Shown here one piece after another: positions 1-11,400 of a stretch of DNA of 64,000 nt (the first letter of the stretch is position 1; every line of letters starts with the position of its first letter). The position numbers were made by a program, and so were the translations under genes. Where the stretch lies: positions 541,566 through 605,565 of the forward strand of contig JAMWET010000024.1 of assembly GCA_024036415.1 (NCBI GenBank), written 5' to 3'. Source of the DNA: Prochilodus magdalenae. Its lineage: Eukaryota; Chordata; Actinopteri; Characiformes; Prochilodontidae. The notes beneath the pieces were generated by a model. That model saw nothing but the letters and a program-made list of their open reading frames with translations. It was not told where the DNA came from and made no database searches.

Positions 1-465
1 ATGCACGGTTGATGATGATAACTTAAAAGTCTTTGCTATTTTACGCTGGGTAACACCATTCTGGTATCTTTCTGCGCAACAATGGTGGAATTGGTGATCC
101 TCTTACCATCTTGGCTTTAGAGAGACACTGACACTCTGAGAAGCTCTTTTTATACCCAATCATGTTGTCAATTGACCTAATTAGTGTTAATTGGTCTTCC
201 AGCTGTTCGTTATATGCTCAATTTCCTTTTTCCATCCACTTATTGCTACTTGTCCCAACGTTTTTGTGATTTGTTGACAGCATGAAATTTTGAAACAACA
301 TATTTTTCCCTAAAAATGATACATTCTCTCAGTTTAAACTTTTGATCTGTGATTTGTGTTCTATTCTGAATAAAATATTAGATGTTGGCACCTCCACATC
401 ATTGCATTCAGTTTTTATTCACAGTTTCTTTAGTGTCCCAACTTTTTTGGAATCCGGTTTGTACA
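1..465. repeat. DNA-transposon-like remnant, 3' end
   Basis: AT-rich non-coding sequence ending near 440-465 in a CAACTTTTTTGGAAT-type terminus. I know this motif as the end of a common fish DNA transposon. No transposase reading frame is visible and the other end lies outside the window. The element class is left open. Confidence 0.45.
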
Positions 466-884
466 TCTCCGCAAGTGGGCCAACAATATGCTTACCCATT
501 TTTTTAATAAAAATCAGGACAGTAGCCATCAGGGCCCGGAACTTTACCCCACTTAAGAGTAGCTATAGTCCCAAGGACCTCCCCTTCAGAGATCTACAGA
601 GGTCTACAGAGGTCTGAGAGTTCCTCCTGGGTGAGTGAGGGGAGCTTCACCTTTGCTTCATCATCTCCCTGTATTCTCTCCCATGGAATGGCACTCAGAC
701 GAATATAAAACCTAATAAAATTCCTTCATCTCGTTTATTTTATGTATACCGTGTTTATTCATATGGTGGTGCACCCCTTTTTTGTCTTTCAGAGACGATA
801 TTCAACTCAGAGCTCTATTATAAATGTTTCTAAACTTCTCATCTGTTTCTGAGACAACGTAATATTTTAAAGCAATTTATACTT

Positions 885-1040
885 TCTTCTCTCGCTCACT
901 CACTCATTTTACAAACTGCTTAATCCGTCTGGGTCGCACAGTGTTTTGGAGTCAATTCCAGCATTCAGTGGGGTGGAAAATAAATTACACCCTGGATAGT
1001 CCACAAGTACATCACGGTGCAGACCCACAGACTTACACAT
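885..1040. repeat. fish interspersed repeat fragment
   Basis: The stretch around CTGGGTCGCACAG and ACACCCTGGATAG resembles a widespread fish interspersed repeat that contains a 'ggtcgcggggtgc...acaccctggatgg' pattern. Recognition is from memory only. Sequence from 470 to 880 shows no feature I can name. Confidence 0.35.
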
Positions 1041-1130
1041 TTACTTCGATCTTGAAATGGTCTGACAATAAGTTGTCAGATATAAGGAGACACATTTGTA
1101 TTTAAACCTTTTGTTGTGTACAGATGTACA

Positions 1131-1275
1131 GACAGTAATTTATTAGACTACTAAAAATATTTTATTTGAAGTGTGCAGAACTAAATGAATTGGACTTTAA
1201 TAGACTACTGAGCTAGCTGCACACTTCAAATAAAATATTTTTAGTGGTCTAATGAATTCTAATAAATTACTGTCT
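1131..1275. repeat. MITE-like long hairpin
   Basis: The left arm (1131-1178) and right arm (1217-1275) are near-perfect reverse complements. The right arm carries about 10 extra bases (AATGAATTCT region). The spacer is about 38 bases. This fold-back form suits a miniature inverted-repeat element. Between 1276 and 2113 I see no further feature. Confidence 0.7.
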
Positions 1276-2113
1276 GATGGGTTATCAGTATATAATTTTA
1301 TCATAGTCTGTGGGTACAATCGATATTAGTTCTGCAATTAGTTCTTCAGTGGCAGACGTGCCACTGAAATGCAACATGCACAGTGATTGCAGCATACTTG
1401 AAGCACCAACAGTGGCGTTTTTGCAGTTAAAGTCAGTATTTTATATGCATGCTACTTTTCCTCTTCTCCTGCCATAAGTGTGAAATTGAAGAATTTTTGT
1501 GTCAGCTATGGACATACAGTTATACATCTTAAATTTTTTCTTCAGTGTATTCAGATACTTCACTACAACTGCTTCAATGATATGTTGTTGATGTGTTACT
1601 AATGCTCCGTTAGAAGTTCCTTATTCTACAAAAAAGCACTCCAAATAACTAGCTAATAATTAGCAAGAATCTTTATCCACAATGTCCAGCCCAGTTTAGT
1701 GTTCTCATAAATCTCAGTGCAGATCTCACTGTAATCACTGTTCTGTTTGAAACACTGGTCAGTATTTGTGAGTACAACTCCTGCTGTTTATGCTTCTTTC
1801 AGACTCTCTAACACATTTCCTCTAGCCATATTGATAAAGCTAAGCATATTACCTACTGTTTGATGGCCTGGTGATGGGAAAGATGAGCTCTCCCACTGCT
1901 CTAAGTAGTGCTGCTGTAGGATCAGTGTAGTACATAACATTATAGTAATTATACTGGGCGCCTGTCTGTAAGCATCTGCACTTGTTATGGTTTTTCTACA
2001 AGTTTATTTTGTTTTTCTTTTATTTCTCTCTGTATGTCCTTTTTTGCAAATATATTAGTCATTAATAATTATCACTGTAAAATGTTCTCCTTTGTCACTT
2101 CATAATATAATAG

Positions 2114-2416
2114 GAGTCAGGCTGGTTGGTGGTTCTTATTGCTCTGGGAGAGTGGAGGTGCTTCATAGAGAGACCTGGTACACGGTGTGTGATGCTGACT
2201 TTGACCAGCAGGATGCAGAGGTTGTGTGTCAAGAGCTGGGCTGTGGGCTTCCTGTGGAGGTACTGGGAGGAGCTGCTTTTGGCAGTGGGGAGGATCAGGT
2301 GTGGTCAGAGGAGCTTCAGTGTAGAGGCAACGAATCTCAGATTTACTCCTGTCCATCATCACCTTCACTCAAACACAGCTGTTCACATGACAGTGATGTG
2401 GGTCTGGTGTGTGCTG
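2114..2416 (+). CDS. Gene A exon: SRCR type a
   Basis: First visible domain, with eight Cys in group-B order (SYC, TVC, VVC, LGC, LQC, YSC, HSC, LVC). Acceptor ATAATAG, donor CTG|GTAAGA. It aligns with gene B domain 6. Confidence 0.88.
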
Positions 2417-5400
2417 GTAAGAAATACATTCACAGTTAGTCATTAAAAATAGTATATATATATTTTTTTTTAATTCTTTAAATTGGGCCTTTCTCTACAC
2501 CCGTCTCTCTGTCATTCTCATTTCTACAAGATTTTTTTAAATTCTTAAAGTCATTTAAAAGTGATGTTACAACAATGACAGTTTTTCTTTTTTTTGGTTT
2601 TTTAGTTTGTTTTTGTTTGGTGTTCTCTCTCTCTCTCTATCTGTCTCTCTCTGTTTTACAGGCAGTGTAAGGTTGGTTGATGGGGGCAGTCGCTGTTCTG
2701 GGAGAGTGGAGGTTCTTCATAGAGGACAGTGGGGAACAGTGTGTGGTGATAACTGGGATATGAGAGATGCTGCAGTGGTGTGTAGAGAGCTGGGTTGTGG
2801 AGAGGCTGTAGATGCACTGAGTAATGCTCACTTTGGACCAGGATCAGGACCAATCTGGATGGATGATGTGGACTGTAGTGGATCAGAGTCTACACTGAAG
2901 AGCTGTTCATCATCAGAATCAAGTAAACATAACTGTGATCACTCCAGAGATGCTGGAGTCATCTGCTCAGGTAAACTATGCTCACTATATTGGAAATAAA
3001 CTTCAGAAAGATTTTACATGATCACATGCACATTATAGTTCTGATTATCTGGGTGTGAATAGAACTACTGTACTGTTCAGTTTAAAACTCTTTTAACATG
3101 TGTCTCTCAGGTAAAATCATAGTAGTTAATGTATTTCCTATTTATTCATTTTATGTTATTGTTTCATGTCAACAGGCCAGTGTCAGCTAGTTGTACCATG
3201 TATGACTATGCATGTGACATATTAACCTTGATTTGTTTTTTTAAGTGCCATCAAGTCTTTTCTAATTACTGGTAACCATATGAATAGTCATCCTCTAGAA
3301 TATCCTGTCTGCTGTTTGGTTCTCCAGGAATCTGTGTGGCTGGTTCAAACTTATTTTAATTATATCAACCCATCTTGTACCTGATCAGCCTCTTTCTCCT
3401 TTACCTCTAAATCTTCTAAGCATGATATTCTTTTACAAATAACCATTTCCTGATCCAGGTTTCGTTCATTTTCTCTCAAAAGCCTTCACAAACACCATAG
3501 TTCAAATGTGTCTATATATAATCTCTCCTTATTGTTCTGCATACAGGTTGAACAGGTACAGTGATAGTATGCAGCTTTGTCTAACCCCTTTGCTGATGTT
3601 GAACCCATCTGTTGTCTAGAATTTTCCCCTCTACGCCTGATCGTAAGGTTTGTGTAAAACGTTTTTTGCAAATCTTCTCCACCTCCCACTTGTCAGTCAC
3701 CACGACGCTAGCTCTTCAACGTATTTATCTTTTACATTTCTTGTGCCATTCTTGAGCCATCCTCAGAAGCCTTTCTTTACAGTATCTCTCAAAGTCTTCC
3801 TCCAGATGTTGTCCTAACCCCTTGCAGAAAATGGAATACTCAGTGTGATCTTCTCCCCATCTTTCCTCATGGTCTTCTGCCTCGCCAGCAACTTCTCTGT
3901 CTGATCCAAGTTTCTCACTTTGGCCTCCTTCGGACTGGCAACCTTTGCCTTTCTCAAGCATTCATTCAACTTCTGGGTCAGTGACTCATAATCTTCGTCC
4001 AATCCCTCAAACTGTTCCCAAGTTTCATTTCTGATGTAGTGCGTCTCATTAAAGACCTTTACTCGTTGATCCTTCAACCTTAAGTGCAGTGGCTTCTTCT
4101 CCCTCTTTTCGTCCACCACAGTATTCGCCCACACAAGGCGGTGATTACTCCCAGTGTTGAATATCATCACAACTGAGACATCTTGTAGGACTTGTCGCTT
4201 GTCGACCAGGTTGTAGTCAATCTCATTTCGATCCAGGTCCATCTTTTGATCCATCTCCATATCCTTCTGAAAGGGGCTATTTCTAACAAGTCTCTTTGCC
4301 ACTAAACATTCTCCTCTCTCATTTCTTTCTCCCGATCCGACTCTTCCGACAAATCACTCTTCCCCAACTTGCTAGATTGTTCTAGCTGACAGTAGAACTC
4401 TTCCACTTTGTCATCATCATTGGTACTTGTGGAAGCATAGACCTGGACAATTTTAAGGGTCACCATCCTTGAGAGACGAACGTTCAGCACCTCTATCCAA
4501 GAGGATACAAATTTCCTTTCCTTGGTGGCTTCTTGGTACCAGAGATTCTTCGCAACCTCACATCACTTGGATTAGGCCTCGCTGCCGCAAAGTGGTGCGA
4601 TTGATGTGCAGAGTACTGAGGCCCATTTCCATTTGCCATTTGCTATTTTAGCCATTAAAGTATAGACACCCTCTGGCTAGGCGGGCAAACCCGACCTCTC
4701 CAGTTTAGCTGGTTTTCAAACTAAGTTGACTACACGTTCTTTTCCGGTAAAGGCAGTCTGCCAGTAAGGTCAGCAGTCCAATACCTTTGTGGCATGGTCG
4801 GGCCTGCCAGGGTAAATGTACATCCAGCTACCAGACAACTAGCGTCACTGTTGTGCCAGTTTGAGGCACAAGAGTGGATTTCGCGACAATGATCCTGAGG
4901 AATAATAATCTCAGCAACAATAATCCAGAGCAAACTGATCAGCAGGAAGGCAGTGGCACACAGCTGAGGTAGGTGAAGCAATGGCATCAGAGTGAACAAG
5001 ATGGGCAGTAACTCTGCAGAAGACAACAGAGTTTGAGCGGTAACTTAGCTCTAACAAACAACACACAGACAATTAGTACTGACATTTGGCTGCAATCTAA
5101 TTACCAAAGGCTCGACTGACTTGTGTAAGGTAGATAAGAGTGGGTTAATATGTTAAAGTTTCCTTGTTCTCCTAAGTACTGCATCATTCTGGACTCATTG
5201 AATCTTATTAAGATATTTGCTGCAACAACCAGAAAGCAGGACATTACAATAGTCCAACCTTGAAGTAATTATGGTGTGAACTAGCTTCCCTGTATCCTGT
5301 GAGGAGAGTGCACTTCTTAGTTTAGCAATAATGTTGTTCTGATTCTCTGATTTACTCTTTTGTCTTTGCCCTTTTGGTACTTTTGCTGTTCTGATTGTTT

Positions 5401-8400
5401 GCCTGGTTTTTGACGTTTGCTTTGTCCTTAACTCTGACCCTGCTTTGCCCCGTTATGTCCATCTTGCTCTTGTTGCTGCTTTGGTGGATTACAAATTTGT
5501 TGAATAAACCTCACAGTCGGTTGACACAAAAATCTCACTTAAAATTTACACTAGTCCTGTCTTAGTGCTGTGATGAGGCATAACACCAGAATGAAACTGT
5601 TCATGTGTGTCATTCCTATGCAGGTAAGAACTTGCTACAGCCTTTTTTTTTAATCTTTGATATAATGAAAAGACTTGGGATAGGTCTATAGTTTGTGTGT
5701 GTATGTATGTGTATGTATGTGTGTATATATATACACACACACACACACACACTCACACACTCAAGGCTTAAACAAAGTTTATTTGTATAGCACCTTTCAT
5801 ACACAAGGGCAATTAAAAGTGCTTTACATTAAAGGGAGAAAAGAAATAAAAAACAAAATAAAAACAAAATAAATCATTTAAAATCATTTAAAAAGCCTTA
5901 AAAGTGCTAATCATTAAAATCATTAGATAAAATATAAATAAAAGTAAGTATAAGAATGAGGAATAAAGAGTGCCATTACAGGAGAGTAACTGTGTTTTAG
6001 ACTAAGCTGAAAGCCTGATCAAACAGGAATGTCTTCAGTCTGCATTTAAAACTATCTACCGTTCGGGCTTTTCTAATACTCTCTGTCAGCTGATTCCATT
6101 TAACAGCTGCATAGTAGCTAAACGCTGCCCCTCCATTGTTTAGTCTTTACCTTAGGCAGGACTAGTTGACCTGTTCCTAACGATCTGAAAGCTCTGCTCG
6201 ACTCATACCAGTAACAGGACATTAAAATCTATCCTGTAGCAGACTGGTTTCCAGTGTAGTGGTTTAAGAATGGGAGTGATGTGGTCCCTTCTCTTACTCT
6301 TGGTGAGAACTCTGGCAGCTGCATTCTGAATCAGCTGGAGCTGTTTGATGGTCGTTTTTGGAAGACTTGTTAGAAGACTGTTACAGTAATCAATCCTGCT
6401 GGAGATGAAGGCATGGATGAGTTTCTCCAGGTCTGGTGTAGACAGGTAATCTCTGATCTTGTTTATGTTCTTAAGGTGGTAGAAAGCTGACCTGGTGAAG
6501 GCTTTGATGTGACTGCTAAAACTGAGATCAGAGTCGATTAGTACACCAAGATTTAATAGACTCTCATGTCTGTTTCCAAATATAATAGAAAGTTCTGACC
6601 CATCCAATCAGTAAGTGCTCAAGGCACTTACACAGTGAGTCGAGAGGACCATAATTATTCAGACTGAGGGCTAAATAGATTTGATTGTTATCTGCCTAGC
6701 TGTGGTATGACGTCTCATAGTCCTGTAGGATTTCACCAAGAGGAAGCATATATAAATTACACAAGAGTGGCCCAAGAATTGAGCCCTGCAGGACACCACA
6801 GGTCACTGACACAGTTTTAGATTCATTATTTTCTATTTAAACAAAATAATTCCTTCCAAGCAGGTATGAACTGAACCATTTTAGGACAGTTCCTGAGAGT
6901 TCAACCCAGTTCTCAAGTCTATCTACAAGAGTTTTGTGGTCAATACTGTCAAATGCAGCACTGAGATCTAACAGTTGTAATACAGTCAGTCTTCCAGAAT
7001 CTGCATTTAAGCGAATGTCATTGATAAAGTTGATTAGAGCCGTCTCAGTGGAATGATTTGGTCAGAATCCTGACTGAAATTAGTTGAGACAGTTGTTTAT
7101 GGGCAGAAAGCCTGTAAGTTGTTTGAACACAGTTTTCTCAATGAATTTTCCAATGAAATTAGATTTGCCTGTAGTTTAAATTTAAAAAAGCTTGTATCTA
7201 GATTTTTTAAGAGAGGCTTCGCAATAGCCGTTTGTGATGGAGAGGACACAGGCTCACTGGTAGTTAAAAATGTACTAAATGCTTCTCTGATATTTTGAAT
7301 TTTAATGTTGAAAAACTGCAAACTCATTACATCTCTCAGCTAAAGTTAATTCAGGGGCCATGTTAGTAGGTGACTTTTGTAAACTTGTCGATGACAGTGA
7401 AGAGTCTTCTGCTGTTGTTAATGCCATTGTTGATAATGGTGGAGAAGAAGGATTGTCTCGTTTTGCACATTGTTGTATTATAATGACGCCGCAGCTCTTC
7501 AAAGATTTCTTTATGTAGGTTGAGCTTAGTTTTACATCATTTTGCGCTTGGCCCTCCTACATTCTTTCTTTTGGAACTGAACTGCTGTATCGCTCCTCCA
7601 GGGAGTTTTCTCTCTGCGTGACTGAGTTTTGACTTGCAGTCGGTGCAATCTCATTCATAACATTAACCATTTTTGAGTTGAAGCTATTTAGCAGAGCATC
7701 AAAAGAATCAGATGGGTTAAATAGAACAGCACACTCTTCTCTTTTTCTTAATGCTGACATATCTGGTCTTCATGTTCAGTGGGGTACACATTTCAAAGAT
7801 AATGGTCTGACAAAGCCACATCTTTAACACTTTAAAACTTAGGTTTTTGCATTTGTGAACATAGAGCTGAAGTGACTTGCAAACAAGCATCAGTTTTGTG
7901 ACATTCTTCCAGAAGTTCTTCTAGTCTCACTTTTTTATTATTTGCTTTCAACAATGGTTTCTTCCTCTGTCATCTTCCATTAAGTCCACTTTGGCTAGGA
8001 CAGTGACGGATGGTGCTATCTGACAGTAAAGTACCTTGACCTTGGAGTTCACATCTAATCTCTTTGGAAGCTGCTCAGGATTCTTTGGTTCCCATTTGTA
8101 TTATCAGTCTGTTCAGTTTGTCATCAGTTTTCCAGGTCCAGGGAAGTTGGTTACAGTTCCCTAGATCTTAAACTTCTGAATAATATGTTCAGCTGTAGTA
8201 ACAGAAACATAGCTGCTTGGAGATCATAAAGTGTTTACTTAACATATTTGTCTGTAATGTTATTACCAGTCTCCTGAGACTGTTCTGTCCATAGCTTTCT
8301 GTGGTCCATGTTCAGTGTGGTACATTATACCAAACAGCACAGTGACTCCTTTTCACCCTCTTTTCTAGGGGTATCTACATTTTTGACCAGGCCAGTTTCA

Positions 8401-11400
8401 TTAGTTTCTTTCTTTCTTTTTTTTTTTTTAACGATTCACAGATTTGACTAATTATCTTAGGTAAGGTATTTTTTTTACAGTAGTTGAAGGAGGATAAATT
8501 TCAACTCCTAGGTGCCTGAAATAATTACTATGAATTGTTAAAGACATATTTATCTATTTGGTATTATTTAAAGATACAAATACAGATTTTGTCTTTGTTG
8601 TTTTACTAGACTGTGAAACTAACTGGATCTGTAACCAACGTATTTTGGGGTTACTTTTTAACTTGAATATCAGAAAACTGGGCACTTCTACTTAATATAG
8701 AAGTTAACAAATGACTAGGGCAAAATTTAGAACACCTTCTGAGAAGAGAATTAAGTTTAACTTTAACTAATTCAAGCTCGGTTGCAACAGTTAAACAGTT
8801 ATGCTAAATGAAGTTGTAAGAAATAGAATTATGGGTTTTATTTACTGTGTTACAGTTAGTTTGACATTTACTGGATGATAACTTATTAATTGTTTACTCT
8901 GTACATTATATGGTGACCTTGTGATCAAACAATATTGAATATTTTTGAATTTGAAACAACACAAGTTCCATCACCGGCACAAACATAGTAATGATGTGAA
9001 ATAATGCAGGAGTGTAGTTGCAGTTCAGCAAAACCTGGTCCTCTTTACTGTTATGAAGTGCAGAGGTCCAAGAAACATACAGTAACAGACTGAACATATG
9101 AATGGGTCTTGTGTATTAGTATTCCTCTGTTGTGCAGAATACAGTGCATCACACAGAACAGTGACAATGTTATCCCGTAAGCTTCGTAGAAGTAGTGTTA
9201 AATAAGTCTGTGTACCATTAGACATGATCTTCTTCCTCATAATATTGTAGGAGTCAGGCTGGTTGGTGGTTCTTACTGCTCTGGGAGAGTGGAGGTGCTT
9301 CATGGAGAGACCTGGTACACGGTGTGTGATGCTGACTTCCACCAGCAGGATGCAGAGGTTGTGTGTCGAGAGCTGGGCTGTGGGCTTCCTGTGGAGGTGC
9401 TGGGAGGAGCTGCTTTTGGCAGAGGGGAGGGTCAGGTGTGGTCAGAAGAGCTTCAGTGTAGAGGCAACGAATCTCAGATTCACTCCTGTCCAACATCACC
9501 TTCACTCAAACACAACTGCTCCCATGACAGTGATGTGGGTCTGGTGTGCACTGGTACGTGTTAGGCAATTATTAATTTGCTTACTTATTTAATCAACTAT
9601 AATTTTTTTTAGATTGACATCATATTTTACCATATTTCATGTTCAAAAGAAGTTGTATAGTTATTTCTAATTTGATCTTGACATCTTTAAATTCCTTTAT
9701 TCCCTCTCACTTTTCACTCTCTTACAGACAGTGTGAGGTTGGTGGATGGTGAGAGTCGCTGTGCTGGGAGAGTGGAGGTTCTTCATAGAGGAGAGTGGGG
9801 AACAGTGTGTGGTTTTAGCTGGGATATGAGTAATACTGCAGTGGTGTGTAGACAGTTAGACTGTGGGGAGCCATCAACTCTGGATGTTGCTGTAGAAGGA
9901 TCCGGAACAATCTGGATGAGTCATGTGGACTGCAGTGGATCAGAATCTACACTTAAACAGTGTGGATCACTGGGATGGGGCAAACACAGCTGTATTCATA
10001 AGTTAGATATTGAAATTCATTGTTCAGGTAGGTTTTAACCTGTTTTAATACACAAAGAGACAGAAAAGCTAAACAACCTGTATTACGTTATTTAATTGTT
10101 TAGTGTTTAATGGAGCCATGCTTAGTCTCTATTATAGTTTATATTCTATATGGTAGAATTGCTTATAGCATCTCAAATACAAATATGCAGCAATATATTT
10201 ATTCTTCTTGTGAACGAATTGAAGGTTCAGTCTTAGACCCCTTTTGCTTCCTCCAATCCAGATAATCCTTGTAACATAATTAGATCAATCAGTTCACAAA
10301 ACCTCATTCCACATCTCAGACATACTGATGAGCTGTCTCTCTATCAAGCTTTAACTCAGTCATGAAAATATTCATTTTTATGTTATGTTGCGTCATAAAA
10401 CTAATCAACAGTATAAAACTGAAATCTTAGGATGTTATAGAAATATGAGTGATTTGAGACAATGCTTAGCTATTTCTAGGAATGTTTCTACCTAATAAAC
10501 AGTTGCTGTTAATTAAACAGTCTTGTCTTTAGGCACATCAAGTCAACGTCACTTTTATGTGTGTTCTGAACAGTTTTAATGTGGTTATATCCGACAGGTC
10601 ACAGAAAGTCCAGACTGACTGGGGGTCCTCATCAGTGCTCTGGGAGAGTGGAGGTTCTTGATGGACAGACCTGGTCTACAGTGTGTGATGCTGACTTTGA
10701 CCAGCAGGATGCAGAGGTTGTGTGTCGAGAGCTGGGCTGTGGGCTTCCTGTGGAGGTACTGGGAGGAGCTGCTTTTGGCAGAGGGGAGGGACAGGTGTGG
10801 TCAGAGGAGCTTCAGTGTAGAGGGGACGAATCTGAGATTTCTTTTTGCTCAACAACATCTTCACTGAGACTCAACCGCACCCATGACAGTGATGTGGGAA
10901 TCATATGTTCAGGTTGAGTATAATATTTGATATTAATCACCACTAAAGTGTAACAGTGTTGCAATCATGCAATAGAGAACAAATGTAGATATTGGTAAAC
11001 AAAAGGCCTTGTGATGTATAAATTCCCCAGATGTTTGTGGCTATAATGTCATATTTAAAGGGTTTTACAGTTTGTCTGCTGACAAACTGTCTCTGAAATA
11101 AAAAGCTGGGGTGACTCCTGTTATTGTTAATCGCTTTAACTACTTGTATTCTATCTATCTAAGTATCTTTAGTCTTTAATTGAAAACATAAATATTTAAA
11201 TAACAGTGAGTTTAACTCTGAGAGATAAATTATGTTGCTTTCCATTTATAAATGTGTGACTGTAATTGTACATGATGCTGATGTGAAATTACTCATACCG
11301 AAAAAATGCTACATGAGTGTTAATAGTGCTCCCTTGTAAGTATTATTTGCTGTATTCTAATTTCTCAAAATCAGCATGAACATACACCTTTTACAAGATC

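Noticed and set aside
2117..2368. Long minus-strand frames opposite every SRCR exon (also 9254-9505, 24699-24950, 28908-29159, 57637-57897 and others)
   Set aside because: They recur wherever a type a exon occurs and merely mirror its codon use; the plus-strand exons have the cysteine pattern and splice sites.
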